In this document: positions 15,618 through 24,276 of the stretch, in pieces | Layout of the letters: each line of letters opens with the position of its first letter | Position numbering within the stretch: position 1 is the stretch's first letter | Source: Miltoncostaea sp963762825 | Lineage (GTDB): Bacteria; Actinomycetota; Thermoleophilia; Miltoncostaeales; Miltoncostaeaceae | Reading direction: 5' to 3' | Assembly (NCBI GenBank): GCA_963762825.1 | Contig: CAVXLZ010000002.1 | Location: 930,001-994,000 of the forward strand | Length of the DNA stretch: 64,000 nt | Made by a program: the position numbers and the translations under genes | The notes under the pieces: generated by a model | Databases searched by the model: none | What the model was told of the DNA's origin: nothing | What the model saw: only the letters and a program-made list of their open reading frames with translations

Positions 15618-16709
15618 TGCTTCCAGCGCGGGAGCGGCTCTCCGGCGAGGGCCCGCGCCTCCCACTCCTTGTAGTCCGGCGTGTAGTACATGAGCCGGAT
15701 CTTCTTGAACTCGTAGGTCGAGTAGAGGATGGCGCGGCGCGAGGGGTCGGTGAGCCCGGTGTCCTCGGCGATCGCCTCGATGGCCTCCTCGCACGCCTCC
15801 TTCGAGCGCGCGTGGACCATCGTGAAGATGCTGTAGGGCCAGTCCGGGTACGTCGGGCCGCTTGTAGCAGTGCGAGACGGCCTGGAAGGCGGCCATCCTG
15901 GGGCCGATCTCCTCGAGGTCCTCCTCGGGCACCTTCCAGACGGCCATGCCGTTGGCGCCGAATCCGGCCTTGCGGTGGTTGAGCACCGCCGCGAAGCGCC
16001 GCATGTAGTTGCGGTCGACGAAGGTCTGGCAGGCCGCCAGCAGCTCGTCCGGCGACAGCCCCGCCTGGGCCGCCCAGGTGTCGAACGGGTGGGGCTCGAC
16101 GGGCAGGTCGCGTTGCAGCACCACGATCAGGCGCTTGTCCTCCTCGGTGGGCAGCACGCCGTCGCCGCGGGTGGGCGGCGGCTTGGGCGCCGTCTCCTTG
16201 GCCTCGATCTTGCGCTCGCCGGTCATGTCGAGTTGCACGTTGATCTTGTAGAGCTTCAGCGTCGGCAGCATGCGGGTCGACTCGGCGCCCGATGCCTCGT
16301 GCAGCCGGTCCATCGACTCCTCGAGCCCGAACTGCGACTCGGGCTCGCAGGCCAGCGTGTACCAGAGGTTGAACGCGTGGGTGCGCCGGTAGTTGTGGCT
16401 CACCCCCGGGTGGCCGCCGACGATGTCGGCGGCCTCGAACAGCCGGTCCTCGGGGTAGCGCGCCGCCACGAGTGTGCTGGTGTATCCGAGCGCACGGGTG
16501 TCGAAGATCGCCGAGAGCTGGCGCACGATCTCCGCCTCCTTCAGGCGGGTGAGCCGGCGCAGCACCTCCTCCTCGTCCATCCCGATGCGCGAACCGATCT
16601 CGGCGAAGGGCGAGCGGACGAAGGCGAGCCCGGCCTGGAGCTGGTTGAGCAGCTCGCGGTCGGCCTCGTCGGGCTTGTGGTGGACGCGCGGTCGTGAGGC
16701 GGTGGTCAC
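15614..16709 (-). CDS. Siroheme decarboxylase, AhbA and AhbB fused in one chain (one frame break)
   Basis: About 364 aa after removing one extra G near 15853. Two tandem Lrp/AsnC-like halves. The first (about 12-170) has a helix-turn-helix-like head and SHNYRRTHAFNLWYTLA; the second (about 195-345) has SHCYKRP then, past the break, TYPDWPYSIFTMVHARS. These SHNY/CYxRP and NLWYTL/WPYxxFTM signatures belong to siroheme decarboxylases, which remove two acetate carboxyls to give didecarboxysiroheme in the alternative heme route, not to DNA-binding regulators. Normally two subunits; here one polypeptide. GTG 16709 overlaps the hemB stop, tying it to tetrapyrrole synthesis. Confidence 0.82.
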
Positions 16710-17722
16710 GAACCCTCTCCCTCGGCGATCCAGCGGACGGCTTCCTCGGCGTAGTAGGTGATGATCTGGTCGGCCCCGGCGCGGGCGATGCCGGTGAGGA
16801 CCTCCATGGCGGCCTGCCTCTCGTCGAGCCAGCCACGCTCGGCCGCCGCCTTGATCATCGAGTACTCCCCGCTCACGTGATACGCGGCGAGCGGCAGATC
16901 GGTTGCGGCGCGGACGGCCGAGATGACATCGAGATAGGCGGCCGCGGGCTTCACCATGACAATGTCCGCCCCCTCGGCCACGTCGAGGACCGCTTCGCGC
17001 ACCGCCTCGTGACCGTTGGCGGGATCCATCTGGTAGCCGCGCCGGTCGCCGAAGCCGGGGGCCGAACCGGCGGCCTCGCGGAAGGGCCCGTAGAAGGCCG
17101 ATGCGTACTTGGCCGAGTACGCCATGATCGCCGTCGTCTCGTGCCCCTCAGCGTCGAGCGCCGCCCGGATCGCTCCGACGCGCCCGTCCATCATGTCGCT
17201 CGGAGCCACGATGTCGGCTCCCGCATCGGCGTGGCTCACCGCCGTCCGTGCCAGGAGCTCGAGGCTCAGGTCGTTTGACACCTCTCCGTCCACCAGCACC
17301 CCGCAGTGGCCATGGTCGGTGTAGCCGCAGAGGCACACGTCCGTGATCACGACCATCTCGGGGACCGCATCCTTGATGGCGGCCACCGCCGACTGCACGA
17401 CCCCTCGGGTCTCGTAGGCCGCGCTCGCCGCTTCGTCCTTCTGATCGGTGACCCCGAACAGCAGCACCGCCGGCACCCCGGCATCGAACGCGCGCCGGGC
17501 CGTCGTGGCGGCGAGGTCGGGAGACAGGCGCATGTGCCCGGGGAGGGACGGGATCGGAACGGCGGCGTCGCGCCCGGCGATGGCGAAGAGGGGCAGGATG
17601 AGTTGGTCGGGCGAGAGCCGGGTCTCGCGCACCATGCGTCGCATGGTCGCCCCGGCGCGCAGACGACGCATGCGCACCTGGGGGAAGCGCGCTCCAACCG
17701 CGGATTCCGTGCCCTCGATCAC
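16706..17722 (-). CDS. hemB: Porphobilinogen synthase (delta-aminolevulinic acid dehydratase)
   Basis: 338 aa. Condenses two 5-aminolevulinate molecules. The zinc-type cysteine cluster C130/C132/C140 (VCLCGYTDHGHCG) marks the Zn-dependent class. Schiff-base lysines K205 (YSAKYASAFYGPF) and K258 (IVMVKPAAAYLD) are present. The start at GTG 17722 is supported by a TAGACT box 7 nt upstream. First gene of a hemB-ahbAB-hemL series linked by 4-nt overlaps. Confidence 0.95.
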   Translation of the reverse strand: MIEGTESAVGARFPQVRMRRLRAGATMRRMVRETRLSPDQLILPLFAIAGRDAAVPIPSLPGHMRLSPDLAATTARRAFDAGVPAVLLFGVTDQKDEAASAAYETRGVVQSAVAAIKDAVPEMVVITDVCLCGYTDHGHCGVLVDGEVSNDLSLELLARTAVSHADAGADIVAPSDMMDGRVGAIRAALDAEGHETTAIMAYSAKYASAFYGPFREAAGSAPGFGDRRGYQMDPANGHEAVREAVLDVAEGADIVMVKPAAAYLDVISAVRAATDLPLAAYHVSGEYSMIKAAAERGWLDERQAAMEVLTGIARAGADQIITYYAEEAVRWIAEGEGS

Positions 17723-17729
17723 CGGCCGG

Positions 17730-17735
17730 AGTCTA
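17730..17735 (-). promoter_or_regulatory. Leaderless -10 box (TAGACT) for hemB
   Basis: TANNNT hexamer ending 7 nt before the hemB GTG; decides the start and suggests a leaderless hem operon transcript. Confidence 0.5.
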
Positions 17736-17776
17736 CTCTCCGGACCCTGGCGACGACCCCTGCCACACTGCCCCTC

Positions 17777-18496
17777 ATGAGCGACCCACCTGTCCTCGTC
17801 GTGTTCGGTGCCCGCAACGTCGGCCGGGCCGTGGTGGCCGATCGCCTCGCCGCCGGATGGCGCGGCCTCGCCGTGGCCCGCTCCGACGATACGCTCGACG
17901 ACCTGCGCGCGGCGCACCCGGGCGTCGCGACCCTGCGGGGCGACGCCGGCGACCACACCGTGGTCGCCGAGGCGCTCGCCAAGGCCGAGCGCGACTTCGG
18001 CGGCCTCGATCTGGTGGTCAATGCCACCACCTCGGTGCCGCGCGACCACAGCTTCGGCGGCGGGCCCATCACGGAGGCCCCCGTGGACCGCCTTGCCTCC
18101 TGGATGGGCGGGTTCCTCCCCGCTGCGTGGGCGGTGCTGCGCGGTGGGGGGATCGCCCTCGAGCGGCGCGGAGCGGGCACCCTGGTCCAGATCTCGGGCG
18201 GCTCGGCGCGCCGCGCGATGCCGGGCCGCGGGCCCTGGGCGGCGGCCCAGTTCGCGGCGCGTGCGTTGACCCATGCGCTGGCGGCGGAGCTCCGGCCGAA
18301 GGGCGTCCACGTCGCCCTGCTGGTGGCCGACGGCATCATCCAGACCGAGCGTAACCCGATGGAGGCCCGCCCGCCCGAGGATTCGCTCACGCGCGAGGAT
18401 GTGGCGGCGGCGGTCGCCTACCTCGCCGGGCAGACCCCCCGCGCGTGGACCCACGAGCTGGTCATCACCCCGGCAGGGGACACCTGGGTTCCGTAG
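17777..18496 (+). CDS. Atypical short-chain dehydrogenase/reductase-fold protein
   Basis: 239 aa with a Rossmann SDR layout: VVFGARNVGRAV in place of TGxxxGxG (last Gly is Ala), LDLVVNATTS for the NNAG strand, and ALAAELRPKGVHVALLVADGII near the C-terminus. The catalytic YxxxK is missing: after SGGSARRAMPG the expected Tyr is Trp and the Lys is Gln (PWAAAQFAA). Serine remains. So it may bind NAD(P) or another ligand without classical SDR chemistry. Divergent from hemB with a 54-nt gap. Confidence 0.75.
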   Translation: MSDPPVLVVFGARNVGRAVVADRLAAGWRGLAVARSDDTLDDLRAAHPGVATLRGDAGDHTVVAEALAKAERDFGGLDLVVNATTSVPRDHSFGGGPITEAPVDRLASWMGGFLPAAWAVLRGGGIALERRGAGTLVQISGGSARRAMPGRGPWAAAQFAARALTHALAAELRPKGVHVALLVADGIIQTERNPMEARPPEDSLTREDVAAAVAYLAGQTPRAWTHELVITPAGDTWVP

Positions 18497-18595
18497 CGCC
18501 GTGGGTTCGCCGGGTGCACCTGGGTGGGCGCCGTCCTCCGCAGTTCGGAGCGGCCGCCGCGTAGTCGACCTCGCCGCGCGTCTGCGCCGGAGGGC

Positions 18596-19856
18596 TCACG
18601 CGGGCAGCGAGCGGGAGCGGGCGGCCAGGAACCGGCCCTCGGCGGCGTTGCTGCTGAGGGCCGCCGCGCGCCGGTACTCCGCCGCCGCCTCCTCCCGCCG
18701 GCCCAGCCGCCGCAGCATGTCGGCGCGCGCCGCGTGCAGCGGCCCGTAGCCGTCGAGCGCGCCGTCGCCGGCGAGTCGGTCGATCAGCGTGAGCGCCTCG
18801 GCAGGCCCATCGACCTCGGCCACCGCGACCGCCCGGTTGAGCGCGACCACCGGCGTCGGGGCGCACCTCATCAAGGCGTCGTAGAGGGCGAGGATCTGGC
18901 GCCAATCGGTCGCGTCGGACGACGGCGCCTCCGCGTGGAGGGCGGCGATTGCCGCCTGGAGCGCGTAGGGCCCGGGGGGACGCCGCATCCGCAGCGCCCT
19001 CTCCACCAGCGCCACCCCGCGGGCGATCGCGGCGCGGTCCCAGAGGCCGCGGTCCTGATCGCGCATCAGCACCAGGCTTTCATCGGCGGCGGTGCGGGCC
19101 CGCCGGCGGGCGTGGTGGAGGGTCATCAGGGCGAGCAGCGCCGCCGGCTCCGCCTCGTCGGGCATCAGGTCGTGCAGCACGCTCGCGAGACGGATCGCCT
19201 CCTCGGCGAGGGCGTCGCGACGCAGGCCGGCCTCGCCCGTGGCGACGTAGCCCTCGGAGTAGGTCAGGTACAGCACGGCGAGTACCCCGCCGATGCGCGC
19301 GGGCAGCTCGTCGGTCGGGGGCTCGCCGATCGGGATCGCGGCGTCGCGGATCTTGCGCTTGGCGCGCACCAGCCTCTGCGCCACGGTGGCCTCCGGCAGC
19401 AGCAGGCCGCGGCCGATCTCCGCGACGGTGAGGCCGGCCACCAGCCGCAGCGTCAAGGGCACTCGGGCGTCGAGCGCCAGCGACGGGTGGCAGCACGCGA
19501 AGATCAGCCCGAGGCGCTCGTCGGGGATCGGGGTGTCGGTACGCGAGGATGTCGAGGTCGTCCGGCGAGGTGCCCTCCAGTAGGCGCAGGCGCGCCGCCT
19601 CCGATACCGAGCGGGTGCGCTCGGCCCGGATGGCGTCGATCGCCCGGTTGCGTGCGGTGGTGATGATCCAGGCGAGCGGGCGTCGTGGGACCCCCTCGCG
19701 CGGCCAGCGAGCGATGGCGGTCGCGAACGCGTCCTGGATCGCATCCTCGGCCCGGTCGATGTCGCCGAGGATGCGCGCCAAGGTCGCGACGGCCCGCCCG
19801 TACTCCTCGCGGAAGACGCGGGCGACCGCCTCGGTGTGGCCGGTGCTCAGTCCCAC
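18596..19856 (-). CDS. ECF-type RNA polymerase sigma factor with long C-terminal extension (one frame break)
   Basis: About 419 aa after removing one base near 19543. Region 2 is DIDRAEDAIQDAFATAIARWP with AWIITTARNRAIDAIRAER; region 4 is LRLVAGLTVAEIGRGLLLPEATVAQRL. A long C-terminal domain follows (YLTYSEGYVATGEAGLRRDALAEEAIRLA, then TPR-like helices to AARADMLRRLGRREEAAAEYRRA), the SigI/DUF6596-type architecture. The break sits between the two sigma regions and leaves both intact, so it is likely technical. GTG 19856 overlaps the YCII gene by 10 nt, the usual pairing for this sigma group. Confidence 0.85.
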
Positions 19857-20197
19857 TCCATGATCGGGCGCACCTCGACCGAGCCGTAGCGCGCTCCGGG
19901 GATGCGGCGCGCGGCGCCGATCGCCTCGTCGAGCGAGTCGCACTCCACCATGTAGAAGCCGCCGAGGGTCTCATGGGTCTCGGCGAAGGGCCCGTCGCTG
20001 AGGAGCGTCTCCCCGTCGCGCACCCGCACGGTGGTGGCCGTTCCGATCGGCTGCAGCGCCTCGCCGCCGCGCATGATCCCCTCGGACGTGACCGCCTCGC
20101 CGAAGGCCACGTACTCGGCCATCATGGCCTGCATCTCCTCGGGCGTGGCGTTCGCCATCGCGGCCTCGCCGCCGTAGATGAGGAGCAGGTATCGCAT
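19847..20197 (-). CDS. YCII-family (DGPF) protein
   Basis: 116 aa from ATG 20197, with GGAGG six nt upstream. MRYLLLIYGGEAA, LLSDGPFAETHETLGGFYMVE and the IPGARYGSVEVRPI tail match the DGPF/YCII dimeric alpha-beta barrel family. Such proteins are nearly always encoded beside the DUF6596 sigma factor that follows here; the role of the pair is not established, though a ligand-sensing link is often proposed. Confidence 0.9.
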   Translation of the reverse strand: MRYLLLIYGGEAAMANATPEEMQAMMAEYVAFGEAVTSEGIMRGGEALQPIGTATTVRVRDGETLLSDGPFAETHETLGGFYMVECDSLDEAIGAARRIPGARYGSVEVRPIMEWD

Positions 20198-20284
20198 GGT
20201 GATCCTCCGTCGTCGAGGGCGACGCCGTTCGCCGCCCGCACCAAGTAGACGGGACGGGCCTGCGGAAATCGACAGGCTCCCCGT

Positions 20285-20290
20285 TACGGT
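20285..20290 (+). promoter_or_regulatory. Leaderless -10 box (TACGGT) for aat
   Basis: Ends 9 nt before the aat ATG; no Shine-Dalgarno sequence. Confidence 0.4.
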
Positions 20291-20299
20291 TGCCGCACG

Positions 20300-20908
20300 A
20301 TGAAACCACCTCGCGCCGACCACCCGTCTCTAGCGCCCGAGATACTGCTGGCCGGGTACCTGCACGGGTGGTTCCCGATGGACGAGGGCGGGGCCGCCGG
20401 CCCGATCGGCATGTTCGAGGCCGACCCGCGGGGCGTGATCCCGATCGATGGCTTCCGGATCCCCCGATCCGTGCGTCGCGCCCTCCGTGCCCGACGCTAT
20501 GAGATCCGCATCGACACGGCCTTCGCAGAGGTCGTCGAGCTGTGCGCCGAGCGCGGCGAGCAGGGAGTGTGGCTGACGCCCCGCCTCGGGCGGGCCTACG
20601 TGGGGCTGCACCGGGGCGGGCATGCCCACAGCGTCGAGGCCTGGCACGAGGGACGGCTCTGCGGCGGCCTTTTCGGTGTGGCGATCGGGGGGATGTTCAG
20701 CTCGGAGAGCATGTTCCACCGCGCGCCCGACGCGGGGAACGCCGCGCTCGTCGGGGCGGCCGGCCGGCTCGCGCTCGCGGGCTTCCGCCTCTGGGATATC
20801 CAGGTGACCTCCGAGCACACGCTGCGCTTCGGGGCGCAGGCCATCGCGCCCGCCGAGTACCGGCGACGGCTCGCTCGCGCGCTGCGCGATCGCCCGGCCC
20901 CGCTCTGA
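20300..20908 (+). CDS. aat: Leucyl/phenylalanyl-tRNA-protein transferase
   Basis: 202 aa. LAGYLHGWFPM, WFEADPRG-like MFEADPRGVIPIDGF, GLHRGGHAHSVEAWHEG, IGGMFSSESMFHR and WDIQVTSEHTLRFGA are Aat signatures. It adds Leu or Phe to N-terminal Lys/Arg of proteins, making Leu/N-degron substrates for ClpAP-type proteolysis. Somewhat shorter than E. coli Aat at the N-terminus but complete in the acyltransferase core. ClpS/ClpA are not in this window. Confidence 0.93.
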   Translation: MKPPRADHPSLAPEILLAGYLHGWFPMDEGGAAGPIGMFEADPRGVIPIDGFRIPRSVRRALRARRYEIRIDTAFAEVVELCAERGEQGVWLTPRLGRAYVGLHRGGHAHSVEAWHEGRLCGGLFGVAIGGMFSSESMFHRAPDAGNAALVGAAGRLALAGFRLWDIQVTSEHTLRFGAQAIAPAEYRRRLARALRDRPAPL

Positions 20909-20910
20909 TC

Positions 20911-20925
20911 CCCCGCTGCGCGGGG
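20911..20925. terminator. Hairpin between aat and ABC permease
   Basis: CCCCGC-TGC-GCGGGG, a 6-bp GC stem in the 24-nt gap between convergent stops; likely bidirectional. Confidence 0.5.
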
Positions 20926-20932
20926 CAAGCTC

Positions 20933-22276
20933 TCAGGTCACCGCGCGACGGCGCACGACGAGCGTGGCGGCCGCGCCGAAGGCGGCGGCCAGGAGGGCGA
21001 GGTGCCCGAATATGAGGGCCAGCTCTCCGCCGGCGACGGTCGGCTCGACCAGCAGCGTCTGGAAGGCCTCGAAGGCCGGACCGAAGGGGACCACCTGGCT
21101 GATGGCCGATGCAACCGCGGCGTCCGGCAACAGGCCGAGAGCGAGGAGGGGCAGGGCGAGCATCAGCGCGGCCAGGAGGGCGGTGCGCGTCTCGCGGGCG
21201 AGCGCCCCCGCCAGTACGCCGAAGGCGCCGAAGGCCAGTCCGGCCAGTATCAGCGCGGCCATCCACAGGGGCCAGCGGCCGACGGCCACCGAGGTGGATG
21301 CCGCCACGCCGATGAGCAGCGTCAGGCCGACCACGAGGCAGGCGAGGGCCGTGAAGACCATCTTCTCGGCGACGAGCGAGGGGGCCGAGACCAGCCCGCG
21401 GCCGAGCCGCAGCAGTACCTGGTCCTCGCGCTCGGCCGAGACCGAGGCGGCCGCCAGCAGCACCCCGGCGAGGCCGAGGCTCACCAGGAGCGCCGCCGCG
21501 AAGCCGAACGCCGACAGAGGCTCACGGCCCTGCGCCACGGGGCTCACCTCCAGCCGTATGGGCGCTCGGATCGCGTTGGCGGCGGGCTTCGCCAGGTCGA
21601 GGTTGCGCTGCGTCTCGTCGATGAAGTTGAGCAGCGGCCCGAGCCGCCCGGCCGTGCCGGCCTGGCCGGAGGCCACCAGGCGGTCCTGGAGCTCGGTCAC
21701 GAGCACGCGGCTGCGGCGCAGCCCGAGCGCGTCGCCGCTGCGCCCGAAGAACCCGAGCTCACCACCGTCGACCACGAGATCGACGAGCTTCAGCACCTGA
21801 TCGACGTAGCTCGCCGCAAGTCGCTGGTTGAGCCGGTACACGGCGGCCTCGAGGTTGCGCTCGATGGCATCGGCCTCGATGGGCGATCGCCGCCCGGCGT
21901 CGAGGCGCAGGGCCGGCTGGCGCACCCCCGATTGGAGGTCGGAGATGAAGTTGGCGGGAATCGTGAGCACCGCGCTCACGCGGCCCGCCTCGAGCGCGGC
22001 TTCGGCCGCCGCGGGACCGAGGTTGCGCACGTCGATGTCCTCGGCGAGTCGCGCGATGTAGTCGTCGATCGAAAGCCGCTGCTCGTCCACCAGCACGGTG
22101 CGTCCCGACGTGTCGAGGTTGACCACCGCGACATCCGGGCGCCGCTGGTCGCCCTGTAGCGCGAGGGTCACGAGCAACGCCACCAGCAGCGGGAAGGCAA
22201 CCAGGATCGCCAGGAGCGCCGGCGTACGCGTCAGCAGCCGGAGGTCCTTGCGCAGCAGGAGGGCCGCGGATCTCAC
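20933..22276 (-). CDS. ABC-2 type transporter permease
   Basis: 447 aa, GTG start 22276 (GTGA overlap with the ATPase). One N-terminal helix (about 18-40), a large extracytoplasmic domain (about 45-255; DVAVVNLDTSGRTVLVDEQ through VSPVAQGREPLSAFG), then five or six helices (260-440). That is the ABC2_membrane_3/YhgE-like arrangement of drug, polymer or lipid exporters. A substrate cannot be read from sequence. Pairs with the ATPase directly upstream. Confidence 0.82.
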   Translation of the reverse strand: MRSAALLLRKDLRLLTRTPALLAILVAFPLLVALLVTLALQGDQRRPDVAVVNLDTSGRTVLVDEQRLSIDDYIARLAEDIDVRNLGPAAAEAALEAGRVSAVLTIPANFISDLQSGVRQPALRLDAGRRSPIEADAIERNLEAAVYRLNQRLAASYVDQVLKLVDLVVDGGELGFFGRSGDALGLRRSRVLVTELQDRLVASGQAGTAGRLGPLLNFIDETQRNLDLAKPAANAIRAPIRLEVSPVAQGREPLSAFGFAAALLVSLGLAGVLLAAASVSAEREDQVLLRLGRGLVSAPSLVAEKMVFTALACLVVGLTLLIGVAASTSVAVGRWPLWMAALILAGLAFGAFGVLAGALARETRTALLAALMLALPLLALGLLPDAAVASAISQVVPFGPAFEAFQTLLVEPTVAGGELALIFGHLALLAAAFGAAATLVVRRRAVT

Positions 22277-23004
22277 GGTGTCCGCGATCCATCGGGGCTG
22301 ATGAGGCGCATGAACGCCAGCTCGGCGGCCTCCGAATCGGTGCCCGGTCCGATCCCGTGCGCGCTCACCAGCTCGGCCGAGGTCCCGCTGAACAGCAGTC
22401 GGCCGTCGGTGAGGACCATCACCCGGTCGCCGCGCCGGATCGCCTCGTCCACCGACTGGGTGGCGAACAGGAGGGCCATCCCGTCGGAGCGGAGGGCGTC
22501 GAGCCACTCCCAGAGGCGGTGGCGCTGATCGGGGCTCAGGGTCGCGGTGGGCTCGTCCAGCAGGAGGATGCTCGGCCTGCCCGCCAGCGCGATCGCCAGA
22601 TTGAGCCGCTGCATGGTGCCGCTGGAGAGGGTGGCGGCGGGACGGTCGGCGACCGCGGCCAGATCGGCGCGATCCACCAACTCGTCCCCGCTGGCCGCCG
22701 CGTCGGGCGCTCCCTCCAGCCCGGCGAAGAGGCGCAGGTTCTCGCGCGCCGTGAGACGCTGGTAGAGGGCGGGCCGCTGGGGCACCCAGCCGACCCGTGG
22801 GGCCACGCCGTCGGCCCACTCGATCGCGCCGGTCGTGGCCCGGGTGACGCCGGCGAGGATCGTGAGCAAAGTGGTCTTCCCGGCGCCGTTGGGGCCGATC
22901 AGGGCCACGGATTCCCCCTCGGTGATGCGGACGTCCACCCCGTCGAGCGCCACCACGCCCCGGTAGCGGCGCCCGAGATCCCGGGCGACGAGCATCGGCG
23001 CCAT
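22273..23004 (-). CDS. ABC transporter ATP-binding protein
   Basis: 243 aa. Walker A GPNGAGKTT at about 36-44, Q-loop WVPQRPALYQRL, Walker B ILLLDEPTA, and a divergent signature LSSGTMQRLNLA in place of LSGGQ. The H-loop position reads FATQSVDE, i.e. Gln instead of His, which would weaken hydrolysis. Forms the exporter with the overlapping permease. ATG 23004 lies 5 nt after the upstream AI-2E gene, so the three genes are probably one transcript. Confidence 0.85.
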   Translation of the reverse strand: MAPMLVARDLGRRYRGVVALDGVDVRITEGESVALIGPNGAGKTTLLTILAGVTRATTGAIEWADGVAPRVGWVPQRPALYQRLTARENLRLFAGLEGAPDAAASGDELVDRADLAAVADRPAATLSSGTMQRLNLAIALAGRPSILLLDEPTATLSPDQRHRLWEWLDALRSDGMALLFATQSVDEAIRRGDRVMVLTDGRLLFSGTSAELVSAHGIGPGTDSEAAELAFMRLISPDGSRTP

Positions 23005-23009
23005 ACCGG

Positions 23010-24170
23010 TCAGCGCTCGGTGCGCAGGCCGGGCGCCGCGGGCGCTCCGAGCTCGATCGCGGTGGCGGGTGTACCGGTCGGCGTGGGCTCCGCCGGATCC
23101 CCCAACGCATTCGCGCCCTCCATGCCCAGGCGCTTCCAGGCGAAGATCACCGTCTCCTTCGCCACCACCACGAGCGGGATGGAGATCAGCACCCCCGCGA
23201 TGCCCGCCAGTTGCTCGCCGATGAGCAGTCCGAAGATCACCACGAGAGGGTGCACTCCCACCGCCGACCCCATCACCTTCGGCACGACGATGTGCCCCTC
23301 GAGCTGGTGGATCGCGACGAACGCCACCACCACCCAGAGAGCGGCGATCGGCGAGGTGAAAAGGGCCAGCAGGACCGGGGGCACGGCGCCGAGGATCGGC
23401 CCGACGTAGGGGATGAACTCCATCGCGAAGACCCAGGCCGTGAACGCCACCGCGAACGTGGCACCGAGCGGGAAGAGCCCGGTGACCCCGTAGATCCAGA
23501 GCACCACGCCGGCACTCGTGCCGATGATCAACGACACCAGCAGCTGCGCCTTGACGTACTCGGTCAGGGTGCGCTCCGTGCGCCGCAGGAAGACCGCCGT
23601 CTCGGGACCGCCGAATCTCTGGGCGAAGCGCAGGATGCGCGGGGCGTCGAGCAGCATGTAGATCGAGGCCACGAGGATCAGGATCATCGTGATCAGCGCG
23701 CCGAGGACGTTCAGGCTGTAGTCGACCACGTTGCCGACGGCCTCGCTCGCGCGGTCCTGGAGGCCGGCCAGGAACGCGTCGGCCCGCTCCTTCACGTTGA
23801 CCTCGATGCCGCGGCGGTCGAAGAAGCGCTGCAGGTCGTCTGCCTGGCGCTGGGCCTGGTCGGTGTAGACCGGCAGGTTCGCCTGGATCTCCTCGACCTG
23901 CGTTCGCACTGGCGAGATGACCAGGAAGACGGCGAGGGCGAGGGTGGCGATGAAGCCCAGGAACACCGCCAGAACGGCCAGACCGCGCGGAATGTGCAGG
24001 CGGCGCAGGAATCGCACCACGGGGTTCAGGAGCAGGGCGACGATCGTGGACACCGCAAAGACGAAGAGTACGGGGCCGATCGTCTGGCCGAGGATCCACA
24101 GGATCGCCAGCACGGCAGCGACCGCCACGAGCTTCGCCCACGCGGGCTGGGGGGCGCTGCGCCCGTTCAT
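23010..24170 (-). CDS. AI-2E family (PerM-like) membrane protein
   Basis: 386 aa from ATG 24170. Seven or eight helices with the family pattern: a two-helix N-terminus, a periplasmic coiled segment (VRTQVEEIQANLPVYTDQAQ, about 90-160), and the C-terminal block EFIPYVGPILGAVPPVLLAL plus QLEGHIVVPKVMG, diagnostic of the PerM/YdiK group. Roles proposed for relatives include solute export and Na+/H+ antiport. Upstream Met codons at 24179 and 24191 are possible, but the TAAGAT box 7 nt before 24170 favours the shorter form. Confidence 0.88.
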   Translation of the reverse strand: MNGRSAPQPAWAKLVAVAAVLAILWILGQTIGPVLFVFAVSTIVALLLNPVVRFLRRLHIPRGLAVLAVFLGFIATLALAVFLVISPVRTQVEEIQANLPVYTDQAQRQADDLQRFFDRRGIEVNVKERADAFLAGLQDRASEAVGNVVDYSLNVLGALITMILILVASIYMLLDAPRILRFAQRFGGPETAVFLRRTERTLTEYVKAQLLVSLIIGTSAGVVLWIYGVTGLFPLGATFAVAFTAWVFAMEFIPYVGPILGAVPPVLLALFTSPIAALWVVVAFVAIHQLEGHIVVPKVMGSAVGVHPLVVIFGLLIGEQLAGIAGVLISIPLVVVAKETVIFAWKRLGMEGANALGDPAEPTPTGTPATAIELGAPAAPGLRTER

Positions 24171-24177
24171 CCTCGGC

Positions 24178-24183
24178 ATCTTA
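24178..24183 (-). promoter_or_regulatory. Leaderless -10 box (TAAGAT) for the AI-2E gene
   Basis: Ends 7 nt before ATG 24170; used here to choose among three in-frame Met codons. Confidence 0.4.
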
Positions 24184-24262
24184 GCCCGCATCCATACCGG
24201 ATCGGTGGATCCAGGCCGAATGTCCGGGCGCTCTCCGCTGGCCACTTCCGGTGCGCCTGAGC

Positions 24263-24268
24263 TAGGGT
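24263..24268 (+). promoter_or_regulatory. Leaderless -10 box (TAGGGT) for the M23-like gene
   Basis: Ends 8 nt before the ATG at 24277; no Shine-Dalgarno sequence. Confidence 0.5.
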
Positions 24269-24276
24269 GGGAACCT

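Noticed and set aside
15614..16709. Reading this gene as an Lrp/AsnC transcription regulator
   Set aside because: Although the fold is Lrp-like, the SHNYxR/NLWYTL and CYxRP/WPYxxFTM signatures and the hem gene context match siroheme decarboxylase.
18596..19856. Two separate genes, a short sigma factor and a TPR protein
   Set aside because: Region 2, region 4 and the long C-terminal domain line up as one DUF6596-type sigma factor once a single base is corrected.
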